From assembly GCF_050337105.1 (NCBI RefSeq), contig NZ_JAKJSQ010000004.1, forward strand, positions 110,986 to 174,985: a DNA stretch of 64,000 bases, given 5' to 3'. Source of the DNA: Aliivibrio_A kagoshimensis. Lineage in GTDB: Bacteria; Pseudomonadota; Gammaproteobacteria; Enterobacterales; Vibrionaceae. This document shows, piece by piece, positions 1-8,388 of this stretch. Under the pieces are notes generated by a model. That model worked only from the letters and a program-made list of their open reading frames with translations, had not been told where the DNA came from and did no database searches. Made by a program: the position numbers and the translations under genes. Position 1 is the first letter of the stretch, and each line of letters begins with the position of its first letter.

Positions 1-529
1 CTAAAGTATGTGCTTGCGGGATGTATTTGTCTGTCGATATATCAATGACCCCTAAGGTATCTCCTTTAGCATCAATGATAGGCGCTGCTGACCCTGTCAT
101 AAAACGATTTGCCAATAAAAAATGCTCGTCATAATGGATTTGTACTATAGAAGACGTAGCTAAAGCGGTGCCAATCGCATTGGTTCCGACTAAACCCTCT
201 TTCCAAAAAGCGCCTTTATTAAACAAGCCGTCTAATGGTTGGTTAGAAAAATGCTGCTCTCCCCAAGAATTAAGAATTTGACCTTCATAATCGGCTAATT
301 GCACTAAACAACCGCTATTTTCTAGTAAATGTTCATAAAATGGCATTACTTTCTGTTTTGTTGTTTCTAATAAAACTCTATTCTTGTCAATAGAATCTGC
401 ATAACTTCCCCGATCATTAATTTCAATGATCGGTTTACTATTATGCTCAAGCCCTGCTTCTCTACAACGTTCCCATGATGATTCAACCATGTAAAGATGT
501 TGTGCTGCATTCTCTTTGAGATGGGACAT
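1..529 (-). CDS. Partial sigma-54-dependent activator, AcoR/DhaR type (GAF sensor part)
   Basis: Only the first 176 codons are inside the window; the gene runs off the left edge. The visible part holds the short N-terminal segment with the SWERCREAGL motif and a GAF sensor domain with GTNAIGTAL near residue 115, both typical of AcoR/DhaR-family enhancer-binding proteins. In that family the GAF domain is followed by an AAA+ domain that remodels sigma-54 RNA polymerase and a Fis-type helix-turn-helix; neither can be seen here. The ATG is preceded by GGAGAG. The gene is divergent from the glycerol transport operon, whose promoter region carries a sigma-54 site, so I infer that it activates that operon in response to glycerol or a derivative. 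The family call is firm; the target is inferred from position. Confidence 0.85.
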   Translation of the reverse strand, partial: MSHLKENAAQHLYMVESSWERCREAGLEHNSKPIIEINDRGSYADSIDKNRVLLETTKQKVMPFYEHLLENSGCLVQLADYEGQILNSWGEQHFSNQPLDGLFNKGAFWKEGLVGTNAIGTALATSSIVQIHYDEHFLLANRFMTGSAAPIIDAKGDTLGVIDISTDKYIPQAHTL

Positions 530-551
530 TCTCTCTCCGGCTTAGTAACAA

Positions 552-615
552 TGTTCAATTAAATAATTTCGTAAGTGAACAAAACAGTGTTCACATTGTT
601 AACTATTAATGAACA
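552..615. promoter_or_regulatory. Probable activator-binding cluster (TGTTCA/TGAACA half-sites)
   Basis: A perfect inverted repeat, GTGAACA-N6-TGTTCAC, lies at 575-594. Further half-sites are TGTTCA at 552-557 and TGAACA at 610-615. The cluster sits about 105-170 bp upstream of the sigma-54 promoter at 721-735, a normal distance for an enhancer, and next to the start of the divergent AcoR-type gene. I infer that this is the upstream activating sequence of that regulator, perhaps also autoregulatory. Confidence 0.55.
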
Positions 616-719
616 AATTGTAAATCTTTATTTCTTAAGCACATCCTACCACAGGTGAAAATAACAGCTAACTTGCTGTATAAGTGCATAAAATAATAAT
701 TTAACATTAATTTTACATA

Positions 720-737
720 TTGGCACGTTATTCGCTT
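720..737 (+). promoter_or_regulatory. Sigma-54 (-24/-12) promoter of the glycerol operon
   Basis: TGGCACGTTATTCGC at 721-735 matches the consensus TGGCACG-N4-TTGC at all fixed positions except one (TCGC for TTGC), with the required 12-bp distance between the -24 G and the -12 G. It faces glpS, about 100 bp upstream of its start, and lies opposite a sigma-54 activator gene. The 303-bp gap from 530 to 832 contains nothing else I can name. Confidence 0.75.
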
Positions 738-832
738 ATTCAATACTATGAACTAATTCGAGCATTTTGGTTTCGTACGAAACCAAGGGCATGATAAACA
801 TGGAATGGTAATTAAACGAATGGAGAGTAAAC

Positions 833-1921
833 GTGTCTTTAACTCTTAAACAAGTCTGCCGGACAGTAGATGGTGAAGTACATATCGACAACGCTGACAT
901 CACCTTTGAAGCGGGTTCTTTTAATGTGCTACTCGGTCGAACTTTATCTGGGAAAACGTCGCTCATGCGATTAATTGCAGGACTTGATAAGCCAACATCA
1001 GGTTCAATATTCATGAACGGTATTGATGTAACAAAAACAGCGGTTCGCAAACGAAACATATCAATGGTGTACCAGCAATTTATTAATTACCCAAATTTAA
1101 ACGTTTTTGAAAATATTGCTTCTCCTTTGCGTCTTTCGGGTATGTCAGAAGCGGTCATCAAAGAGAGGGTACACTCAACAGCAGAGATGCTTAGAATTAC
1201 TCCTTATTTAGACCGCCTCCCTCTAGAACTATCTGGTGGACAGCAGCAGCGAACTGCCATGGCTCGTGCTCTAGTAAAAGATTCAGAGATCATTCTTTTC
1301 GATGAGCCTTTGGTTAACCTGGACTACAAATTGCGTGAAGAGTTACGACAAGAGATGCGTGAACTATTTCAGCAACGAAATATTTTGGCTTTTTATGCCA
1401 CGACAGAACCTAATGAAGCCCTTGCGTTGGGTGGAACCACCACTATTCTGCATCAAGGTAAAGTCATTCAATCTGGCGTGACTACAGAGGTGTATCACAC
1501 TCCAAATAACGTCACTGCGGCTACCCTTTTCAATGAACCGCCAATTAATTTACTCAACGGCAGTGTGACCAACTCTGAAGTGACTTTCGATGACACTGTT
1601 CATTTTCCGCTTAATGAAGACTTAAACGACTTAAAACAAGGTGATTACCAGTTTGGTATACGCCCAAGTCACTTAAGTTTACTACCCAAAAACGATGATG
1701 ATTTAGAAGTGGCTGTCACCGTTGAAGTGGCAGAAATCAGTGGATCTGAAACATTTTTACACGTCAGAAATGAACACTTCAATCTGGTGCTTCACCTCTC
1801 TGGGGTGCACGCATACGATGTTGACGATGTCATTAAAGTCTACATCCCAACTCACAAACTGTACGTATTCGGCACGGATGAAAATTTAATCCAAGCCCCT
1901 AGTCATCGAGTATATGGATAA
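833..1921 (+). CDS. glpS: Glycerol ABC transporter ATPase GlpS
   Basis: One of two ATPases of an ABC importer for glycerol, of the GlpSTPQUV type described in Rhizobium leguminosarum. The 362-residue protein has a Walker A motif GRTLSGKT (35-42), a signature LSGGQQQR (133-140), Walker B IILFDEP (153-159) and a C-terminal TOBE-like region. The switch (H-loop) position reads YATTEP, with Thr191 where His is expected, so this subunit probably cannot hydrolyse ATP normally at its own site. The start is GTG, preceded by GGAGAG. It is the first gene of a seven-gene run; glpT begins 5 bp after the stop. Note that glpT and glpQ here are not the E. coli genes of those names. Confidence 0.88.
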   Translation: MSLTLKQVCRTVDGEVHIDNADITFEAGSFNVLLGRTLSGKTSLMRLIAGLDKPTSGSIFMNGIDVTKTAVRKRNISMVYQQFINYPNLNVFENIASPLRLSGMSEAVIKERVHSTAEMLRITPYLDRLPLELSGGQQQRTAMARALVKDSEIILFDEPLVNLDYKLREELRQEMRELFQQRNILAFYATTEPNEALALGGTTTILHQGKVIQSGVTTEVYHTPNNVTAATLFNEPPINLLNGSVTNSEVTFDDTVHFPLNEDLNDLKQGDYQFGIRPSHLSLLPKNDDDLEVAVTVEVAEISGSETFLHVRNEHFNLVLHLSGVHAYDVDDVIKVYIPTHKLYVFGTDENLIQAPSHRVYG

Positions 1922-1926
1922 TCATC

Positions 1927-3051
1927 ATGGCAGAAATTAAGTTAAATGGCTTAGCTCATACCTATGAGAAACACAAAGGCAGCCAAGCACAGTATGCAAT
2001 CACCGAAATGACTCATACCTGGGAGCATGGGGGGGCTTATGCTCTCCTCGGCCCTTCTGGTTGCGGAAAGTCCACCTTACTCAACATCATATCAGGTTTG
2101 TTACAACCTTCGGATGGAGAGGTGCTTTTTGATGGCGTTCGCATGAATGAAGTGTCACCGCAAGAACGCAATATTGCCCAGGTTTTTCAGTTCCCAGTCA
2201 TATATGACACCATGTCAGTGTATGACAATCTGGCATTCCCACTACGAAACATGAAGGTGGAAGAATCAAAAATTGCCACTAAAGTGGCCGAAATTGCAGA
2301 TGTTCTTGAACTGACCTCAGTGTTAAAGAAAAAATCTAATCAACTCACCGCTGATCAAAAGCAAAAAGTCTCTATGGGACGTGGTTTGGTCCGTGACGAC
2401 GTTACCGCCATACTCTTTGATGAACCTTTAACAGTGATTGATCCTCAGCTGAAGTGGAAGTTACGTCGCAAGCTCAAGCAGATCCACCAGCAGTTTAATG
2501 TCACCATGGTTTATGTCACTCATGACCAATTAGAAGCCTCGACCTTTGCCGACAAAATTGCTGTTATGTACGACGGTAAAGTGGTGCAATTTGGGCCTCC
2601 TAGAGAGCTTTTTGAAACTCCAAATCACACTTTCGTTGGTTATTTTATCGGCAGTCCAGGTATGAACTTTTTCGAAGTCAGCCCTAGTGAATTAGGCGTT
2701 AGTTTTGCTGACATACAGATACCTTTAAGTAACCATTACAACTCAGTTCTTTCTTCAACAGCAACAGACAACATTAAGCTGGGAATTCGACCGGAGTTCG
2801 TCCATGTCTGGGAAACCCCGCACCCCGATGCTTTTAAAGCAGAAGTAACCCATATTGAAGATTTGGGCACCTATAAAATAGTGAGTCTACTGCTAGGAGG
2901 ACAGCGACTTAAAGCCCGTCTACAAGAGGATCAAAAAGTCCCTGAACACACTGCCTATATCAGCTTTCCTGAGCAGTGGTTAATGCTCTATTTAGATGAG
3001 TATCGAGTTCCTCATCAAGCGCCGACCACTGAAGGAGTGAGTCATGGATAA
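1927..3051 (+). CDS. glpT: Glycerol ABC transporter ATPase GlpT
   Basis: Second nucleotide-binding subunit of the glycerol importer, 374 residues. Walker A is GPSGCGKST (42-50), Walker B ILFDEP (162-167) and the switch His199 (YVTHDQ) is present. The ABC signature is degenerate: LTADQKQK (140-147) instead of LSGGQxQR. A TOBE-like domain follows from about residue 280. Paired with GlpS this predicts one canonical and one degenerate ATP site. The gene overlaps glpP by 8 bp (ATGGATAA), which suggests translational coupling. It is unrelated to the E. coli glycerol-3-phosphate antiporter GlpT. Confidence 0.88.
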   Translation: MAEIKLNGLAHTYEKHKGSQAQYAITEMTHTWEHGGAYALLGPSGCGKSTLLNIISGLLQPSDGEVLFDGVRMNEVSPQERNIAQVFQFPVIYDTMSVYDNLAFPLRNMKVEESKIATKVAEIADVLELTSVLKKKSNQLTADQKQKVSMGRGLVRDDVTAILFDEPLTVIDPQLKWKLRRKLKQIHQQFNVTMVYVTHDQLEASTFADKIAVMYDGKVVQFGPPRELFETPNHTFVGYFIGSPGMNFFEVSPSELGVSFADIQIPLSNHYNSVLSSTATDNIKLGIRPEFVHVWETPHPDAFKAEVTHIEDLGTYKIVSLLLGGQRLKARLQEDQKVPEHTAYISFPEQWLMLYLDEYRVPHQAPTTEGVSHG

Positions 3052-3904
3052 AGTACATAATAACTGGGCATGGTTACTGGTATTGCCCGTCTTTCTTTTG
3101 GTTGCTTTTAGTGCAATCGTGCCACTCATGACGGTGGTTAACTACTCAATTCAAGATATCTTTGATAGCAACACCGCCTATTTTGTTGGTGTTGAGTGGT
3201 ACAAAGACACCTTAAATGATGAACGACTTCAAGGGGCGCTGATTCGTCAGTTTATCTTCTCTTTTACAATTTTGTTGATTGAAGTTCCACTTGGGATTTT
3301 AGTGGCATTGATGATGCCAAAAGGAAAAGGGTCGGTTTTTTTCTTAGTTATCTTAGCCATTCCACTGCTTGTCCCCCTCAATGTTGTTGGGACCATTTGG
3401 CAAATATTTGGACGAGCGGACATCGGACTACTTGGCTGGACATTGAGCAATTTAGGTATCAACTATAACTACGCGGGTAATACATTAGACGCATGGTTTA
3501 CGGTGTTGTTGATGGATGTCTGGCACTGGACCTCCCTTATTGCTCTGCTCTCTTTTTCAGGACTCAAAGCGATTCCAGACGCCTATTATCAAGCTGCTCG
3601 TATCGACCGTGCCTCTAGCTGGGCTACTTTCAAATACATTCAATTACCTAAGCTTAAGAGTGTGTTGTTGATTGGGATCTTACTGCGCTTTATGGACAGT
3701 TTCATGATCTATACCGAACCTTTTGTATTAACTGGCGGTGGACCTGGTAACTCAACCACATTTTTAAGCCAAACATTAACCAAAATGGCCATCGGTCAGT
3801 TTGATATTGGGCCTGCTGCTGCTTTCTCCATTATCTACTTTCTCATCATATTGTTAGTTAGCTGGGTGTTTTACACCGCAATGACTCACACTCAGAAACA
3901 GTAA
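3044..3904 (+). CDS. glpP: Glycerol ABC transporter permease GlpP
   Basis: Inner-membrane permease of the MalF/UgpA (BPD_transp_1) class, 286 residues with about six transmembrane helices. The cytoplasmic EAA-type loop that docks on the ATPase is visible as AARIDRASSWATFKYIQLP around residues 184-203. The start overlaps the end of glpT, and glpQ follows after 12 bp, preceded by AGAGGCG. Family membership is clear; substrate assignment comes from the operon, which ends in glycerol kinase and contains the DUF2160 protein specific to this transporter class. Confidence 0.87.
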   Translation: MDKVHNNWAWLLVLPVFLLVAFSAIVPLMTVVNYSIQDIFDSNTAYFVGVEWYKDTLNDERLQGALIRQFIFSFTILLIEVPLGILVALMMPKGKGSVFFLVILAIPLLVPLNVVGTIWQIFGRADIGLLGWTLSNLGINYNYAGNTLDAWFTVLLMDVWHWTSLIALLSFSGLKAIPDAYYQAARIDRASSWATFKYIQLPKLKSVLLIGILLRFMDSFMIYTEPFVLTGGGPGNSTTFLSQTLTKMAIGQFDIGPAAAFSIIYFLIILLVSWVFYTAMTHTQKQ

Positions 3905-3916
3905 AAGAGGCGAATT

Positions 3917-4717
3917 ATGAACAAGCGTAAAACTATCGGCTTAAGTGTCTATGTTCTCTTTTTGATGTTACCTATCTATTGGTTACTGAACATGTCATTC
4001 AAGACCAATCAGGAGATATTGAGTGGCTTTAGCCTGTTTCCGCAGCAGTGGACATTTGATAACTATCTCACCATTTTCCAAGATCCGAGTTGGTACATGG
4101 GATATGTCAATTCAATGACCTACGTAATGATGAATATGATCATTACCCTAGCAGTCGCTCTACCGGCAGCGTACGCCTTTTCACGCTTTCGTTTTATCGG
4201 CGATAAGCATCTGTTTTTCTGGCTATTGACCAATAGAATGGCGCCACCTGCTGTATTTTTATTGCCATTTTTCCAACTCTACTCATCCGTTGGTCTGTTT
4301 GACACGCACATCGCGGTTGCATTAGCTCATTGTCTTTTTAATGTTCCGCTTGCGGTGTGGATTCTAGAGGGCTTTATGTCTGGTGTTCCACGTGAGATCG
4401 ATGAGACTGCCTATATTGATGGTTACAGTTTCCCTAAGTTCTTTATCAAAATTTTTCTTCCATTAGTGCGTTCAGGAATCGGCGTTACTGCCTTCTTCTG
4501 TTTCATGTTCAGTTGGGTCGAACTGTTATTAGCAAGAACATTAACGTCAGTAGACGCCAAACCTATTTCGGCGGTAATGACTCGAACCGTCAGTGCATCA
4601 GGCATTGATTGGGGTGTCCTGGCTGCTGCCGGCGTACTGACTATTTTACCGGGTATTTTGGTTGTTTGGTTCGTTAGAAATCATGTCGCCAAAGGATTTG
4701 CTTTAGGCCGTGTTTAA
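3917..4717 (+). CDS. glpQ: Glycerol ABC transporter permease GlpQ
   Basis: Second permease, MalG/UgpE class, 266 residues with about six membrane helices. The EAA loop reads ETAYIDGYSFPKFFIKIFLP (about 158-177). With GlpP it should form the transmembrane channel of the glycerol importer. AGAGGCG sits 7 bp before the ATG. It is not the periplasmic glycerophosphodiesterase that bears the same symbol in E. coli. Spacing to the next gene is 27 bp. Confidence 0.87.
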   Translation: MNKRKTIGLSVYVLFLMLPIYWLLNMSFKTNQEILSGFSLFPQQWTFDNYLTIFQDPSWYMGYVNSMTYVMMNMIITLAVALPAAYAFSRFRFIGDKHLFFWLLTNRMAPPAVFLLPFFQLYSSVGLFDTHIAVALAHCLFNVPLAVWILEGFMSGVPREIDETAYIDGYSFPKFFIKIFLPLVRSGIGVTAFFCFMFSWVELLLARTLTSVDAKPISAVMTRTVSASGIDWGVLAAAGVLTILPGILVVWFVRNHVAKGFALGRV

Positions 4718-4744
4718 CCTTCAAAAATTTAAGAGGACTACATT

Positions 4745-5017
4745 ATGAGTTGGATGGCTTGGACAACACCTTCAGCCCTATTTTTCAGCACAATCGCTTT
4801 AATGCTGGTCACGATGACGGTATTAGAAATTAGGTATCCCTGCGTTGAGCGTAAAGGATTCCTACCCATAAGCACGACAAGAGGAGATAGGCTTTTTATT
4901 GGACTATTAAGCGCCGCTTTTATTCATTTAGGCTTTGTTGGCTTTAGTGAGTTAAGCATCTGGGTTCCTTTCAGTTTATCCATAATCTGGTTAGGTTCAC
5001 TGATGAAATGGGGTTAA
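4745..5017 (+). CDS. glpU: Small membrane protein GlpU (DUF2160)
   Basis: A 90-residue protein with two or three hydrophobic segments and the sequence MSWMAWTTPSALFFST at its start, matching the DUF2160 proteins found between permease and binding-protein genes in glycerol ABC operons. Its biochemical role is not established; a small accessory subunit of the transporter is the usual guess. AGAGGAC stands 7 bp before the ATG. Its presence is one of the best markers that the operon is a glycerol importer rather than a generic sugar importer. Confidence 0.8.
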   Translation: MSWMAWTTPSALFFSTIALMLVTMTVLEIRYPCVERKGFLPISTTRGDRLFIGLLSAAFIHLGFVGFSELSIWVPFSLSIIWLGSLMKWG

Positions 5018-5062
5018 TCCTTAAAAATGAAACACAATAAATGTACTCAAAGGAGCAAGGAA

Positions 5063-6784
5063 ATGCACAAAAACAACACATTTACGGTCCGGAGTTTGAC
5101 CATCGCTTGTTTACTAGCAACAGCACCAGCCATAAGCTGGGCTGATCAATATTCTGATGCCGCACAGAAATGGATGTCATCTGAATTTAGCCCTTCTACA
5201 TTAACCAATGAGCAACAAAAAAAGGAACTGCAGTGGTTTATTGATGCTGCTAAACCTTTTCGAGGTATGGAGATCAATGTTGCTTCAGAGACAATCACAA
5301 CTCATGAATATGAATCGAAAGTCCTTGCTAAAGCATTTACTGAGATCACTGGTATCACGATCACTCACGATCTGATTCAGGAAGGGGACGTAGTTGAAAA
5401 ACTACAAACTCAAATGCAATCAGGTCGAAATATCTATGATGCATACGTGAATGACTCAGATCTTATAGGTACTCATTTTCGTTATAAAAAAGTGGTTCCT
5501 ATCAGTGACATGATGGCGGGTGATGGCAAGCAATTCACCCTTCCAACTCTTGATTTAAATGACTTCATCGGTTTAAGTTTCACAACAGGACCAAATGGTA
5601 AGTTGTGGCAACTTCCAGACCAGCAATTCGCAAACCTCTATTGGTTCCGTGCTGATTGGTTTGAACGTGAAGATTTGAAAGCCAAATTTAAACAAACCTA
5701 CGGTTACGAGTTAGGGGTTCCTCTTAACTGGTCTGCTTATGAAGACATTGCTGAGTTCTTTTCAAATGGCGTTAAAACCATTGATGGAGAGCGTGTATAT
5801 GGACATATGGACTATGGTAAAAAAGATCCTTCACTTGGATGGCGCTTTACCGATTCATGGTTCTCTATGGCCGGTGCCGGTGATAAAGGCATTCCGAACG
5901 GCTTCCCTGTTGATGAGTGGGGTATCCGAATGGAAGGTTGTAACCCTGTCGGTTCGAGTGTCACTCGTGGTGGTGCAACGAATGGCCCAGCGGCCGTGTA
6001 TGCAACCACTAAATATGTTGATTGGTTAAAGCAGTATGCGCCACCTGAAGCTCAAGGCATGACCTTTGGTGAAGCTGGTCCGGTTCCAGCCCAAGGTTCA
6101 ATTGCCCAGCAGATCTTTTGGTACACCGCTTTTACTGCTGATATGGTCAAACCAGGCCTACCTGTTGTGAATGAAGATGGTACACCAAAATGGCGTATGG
6201 CACCCTCTCCTCGTGGTCCATACTGGGAAGATGGCATGAAACTAGGTTATCAAGATGCAGGTGCATGGACCTTCTTAGACAGTACTCCAGTAGATCGTCG
6301 TAATGCAGCATGGTTATATGCACAATTTGTTGTGTCTAAAACCGTTAGCTTGAAAAAGACGCTCGTGGGGCTAACCCCTATTCGTGAATCCGATATTAAT
6401 TCAGATGCTATGACACAAGCTGCGCCTAAACTGGGTGGTTTGGTTGAGTTTTATCGTAGTGATGCACGTAAGCAGTGGACACCTACCGGCTTGAATGTGC
6501 CTGATTATCCTAAACTTGCACAGCTATGGTGGCAGTATGTGTCAGAAGCAGCAAGTGGCGAGAAATCACCACAGAAAGCTCTGGATGGATTAGCTGCAGC
6601 TCAAGACAAAGTAATGAAACGTTTAGAGCGTAGTAAAGTTCAAGGTGAATGTGGTCCTAAGCTGAACCCTGAACGTGATGCTGCTTATTGGTTAGCACAA
6701 CCTGGGTCACCAAAAGCGAAGCTTCAAAACGAGAAACCTCAAGGAAAAACGATTCCTTATAAAGAGTTAATTGCAACCAAGTAA
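5063..6784 (+). CDS. glpV: Glycerol ABC transporter substrate-binding protein GlpV
   Basis: Periplasmic binding protein, 573 residues, large for the class and typical of GlpV. A signal peptide is clear: basic start, hydrophobic core LTIACLLATAPAISWA, and probable cleavage after SWA around residue 28. I chose the ATG at 5063 because AAGGAGCAAGG precedes it; an in-frame ATG at 5027 would add 12 residues ahead of the signal peptide without a good ribosome binding site. The mature domain is a family 1 type II periplasmic binding fold, with motifs such as WQLPDQQFANLYWFRADWF. A terminator-like hairpin follows, between this gene and glpK. Confidence 0.88.
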   Translation: MHKNNTFTVRSLTIACLLATAPAISWADQYSDAAQKWMSSEFSPSTLTNEQQKKELQWFIDAAKPFRGMEINVASETITTHEYESKVLAKAFTEITGITITHDLIQEGDVVEKLQTQMQSGRNIYDAYVNDSDLIGTHFRYKKVVPISDMMAGDGKQFTLPTLDLNDFIGLSFTTGPNGKLWQLPDQQFANLYWFRADWFEREDLKAKFKQTYGYELGVPLNWSAYEDIAEFFSNGVKTIDGERVYGHMDYGKKDPSLGWRFTDSWFSMAGAGDKGIPNGFPVDEWGIRMEGCNPVGSSVTRGGATNGPAAVYATTKYVDWLKQYAPPEAQGMTFGEAGPVPAQGSIAQQIFWYTAFTADMVKPGLPVVNEDGTPKWRMAPSPRGPYWEDGMKLGYQDAGAWTFLDSTPVDRRNAAWLYAQFVVSKTVSLKKTLVGLTPIRESDINSDAMTQAAPKLGGLVEFYRSDARKQWTPTGLNVPDYPKLAQLWWQYVSEAASGEKSPQKALDGLAAAQDKVMKRLERSKVQGECGPKLNPERDAAYWLAQPGSPKAKLQNEKPQGKTIPYKELIATK

Positions 6785-6798
6785 TTACTCTGATTAAT

Positions 6799-6835
6799 GT
6801 GGTGTATAGGCTTGGGTCTATTCACCACTTTTTTT
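6799..6835 (+). terminator. Rho-independent terminator or attenuator between glpV and glpK
   Basis: GTGGTG (6799-6804) pairs with CACCAC (6823-6828), and ATAG (6806-6809) with CTAT (6818-6821), giving a stem with one mismatch and an 8-nt loop. Seven T residues follow directly (6829-6835). It lies inside the operon, 23 bp before glpK, so it may reduce kinase expression relative to the transporter, or glpK may have its own promoter. Confidence 0.75.
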
Positions 6836-6858
6836 GACTCATTTCCCAAGGTATTAGT

Positions 6859-8364
6859 ATGATTTCAGAAAAAAAATACATTGTCGCTCTAGATCAAGGC
6901 ACGACAAGTTCACGCGCCGTTATCTTTGATCATGATGCGAATGTCGTCAGCTCTGCACAAAGAGAGTTATCTCAAATATTCCCAAAAGCAGGTTGGGTTG
7001 AACACGACCCACTAGAAATATATGCATCTCAGAGCTCTACATTAGTTGAAGCGATGACCAAGGCTGAAATCAATTCTGATGAAATAGCGGCGATTGGAAT
7101 AACTAACCAGCGTGAAACGACGATTGTATGGAATCGTCACACGGGCAAACCTATTTATAACGCTATCGTTTGGCAGTGCCGCAGAACCGCTCAAATCTGC
7201 GATGATTATAAGAAACAGGGCCTAGAGCAGTACATTAAACAGAACACGGGATTGGTTCTCGACCCTTACTTCTCTGGCACTAAGATTAAGTGGATACTTG
7301 ATAATGTTGAGGGTGCAAGAGACTCTGCCGAAGCGGGTGACTTACTCTTTGGTACGGTAGATACGTGGTTATCTTGGAAGATGACACAAGGTCGTGTACA
7401 CGTTACTGATTACACCAACGCTTCTCGAACTATGTTGTTTAATATTAATACATTACAGTGGGATGAAAAGCTACTCAACGCCTTTGACATTCCGTTAAGC
7501 ATGATGCCGGAAGTCAAAAAATCGTCTGAGACATTTGGCATGGCAAACTTGGGAGGCAAAGGGGGGACTAGGATCCCTATTGCAGGCCGAGCGGGTGACC
7601 AACAAGCTGCACTTTTTGGCCATTTGTGTGTCGATGCTGGTCAGGCCAAAAACACCTATGGAACCGGCTGTTTTCTTTTAATGAATACGGGAAAATCTAA
7701 AGTTAGCTCGACTAATGGCTTATTAACGACTTTAGCGTGCGGTCCAAAAGGTGAAGTAGGTTATGCGCTCGAAGGTGCTGTCTTTATGGCTGGAGCATCA
7801 ATTCAATGGCTAAGGGATGAGATGAAAATGCTCTCTGACGCCAGTGACAGTGAGTATTTTGCTGAGAAAGTCGCCACGTCTAATGGCGTTTACGTCGTTC
7901 CAGCATTCACTGGACTCGGTGCTCCCTATTGGGACCCATACGCCAGAGGTGCAATCCTTGGACTGACTCGTGGAGTAAATGCGAATCACATTGTTAGAGC
8001 GACGTTAGAGAGTATTGCTTATCAAACCCGAGATGTTCTTGATGCAATGCAAACCGATTCGGACATTGAACTGCGTTCTTTAAAAGTGGATGGCGGGGCC
8101 GTCACCAATAATTTCTTGATGCAATTTCAAGCTGATTTATTAGACATTCATGTTGATAGACCAAAAACAAAAGAAGTTACCGCCATGGGAGCCGCTTTTC
8201 TCGCCGGTCTGGCGGTCGGTTTTTGGAACGATTTAGATGAAGTAAAAGACCGTGCTGAAATTGAGCAACGCTTTATTCCTGATGGTGATAAAGAGAAGCG
8301 AGAAAGACGCTATTCAGGCTGGTGTCGAGCAGTAGCATGCTCACACGGTTGGATTGAACATTAA
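6859..8364 (+). CDS. glpK: Glycerol kinase
   Basis: ATP-dependent phosphorylation of glycerol to sn-glycerol 3-phosphate (EC 2.7.1.30), trapping the substrate brought in by GlpSTPQUV. The 501-residue length is normal. The FGGY kinase fold starts with VALDQGTTSSRAVIFD (residues 9-24), carries the QRETT motif, GDQQAALFG and YGTGCFLLMNTG in the middle, and LKVDGGAVTNNFLMQ near the C terminus. The start at 6859 is preceded by AAGG. It is the last gene of the plus-strand run and is convergent with the FapA-type gene, 24 bp away. No glycerol facilitator gene (glpF) is present here. Confidence 0.95.
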   Translation: MISEKKYIVALDQGTTSSRAVIFDHDANVVSSAQRELSQIFPKAGWVEHDPLEIYASQSSTLVEAMTKAEINSDEIAAIGITNQRETTIVWNRHTGKPIYNAIVWQCRRTAQICDDYKKQGLEQYIKQNTGLVLDPYFSGTKIKWILDNVEGARDSAEAGDLLFGTVDTWLSWKMTQGRVHVTDYTNASRTMLFNINTLQWDEKLLNAFDIPLSMMPEVKKSSETFGMANLGGKGGTRIPIAGRAGDQQAALFGHLCVDAGQAKNTYGTGCFLLMNTGKSKVSSTNGLLTTLACGPKGEVGYALEGAVFMAGASIQWLRDEMKMLSDASDSEYFAEKVATSNGVYVVPAFTGLGAPYWDPYARGAILGLTRGVNANHIVRATLESIAYQTRDVLDAMQTDSDIELRSLKVDGGAVTNNFLMQFQADLLDIHVDRPKTKEVTAMGAAFLAGLAVGFWNDLDEVKDRAEIEQRFIPDGDKEKRERRYSGWCRAVACSHGWIEH

Positions 8365-8388
8365 CCATAGATTTATGGCTAGAGTGCA

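Noticed and set aside
736..1059. Open frame of 107 codons on the minus strand over glpS start
   Set aside because: It overlaps glpS and the promoter region on the other strand, resembles no family and has no ribosome binding site.
8364..8378. Hairpin CCATA-GATT-TATGG after glpK as terminator
   Set aside because: Five base pairs, mostly A-T, with no T run; too weak to call.
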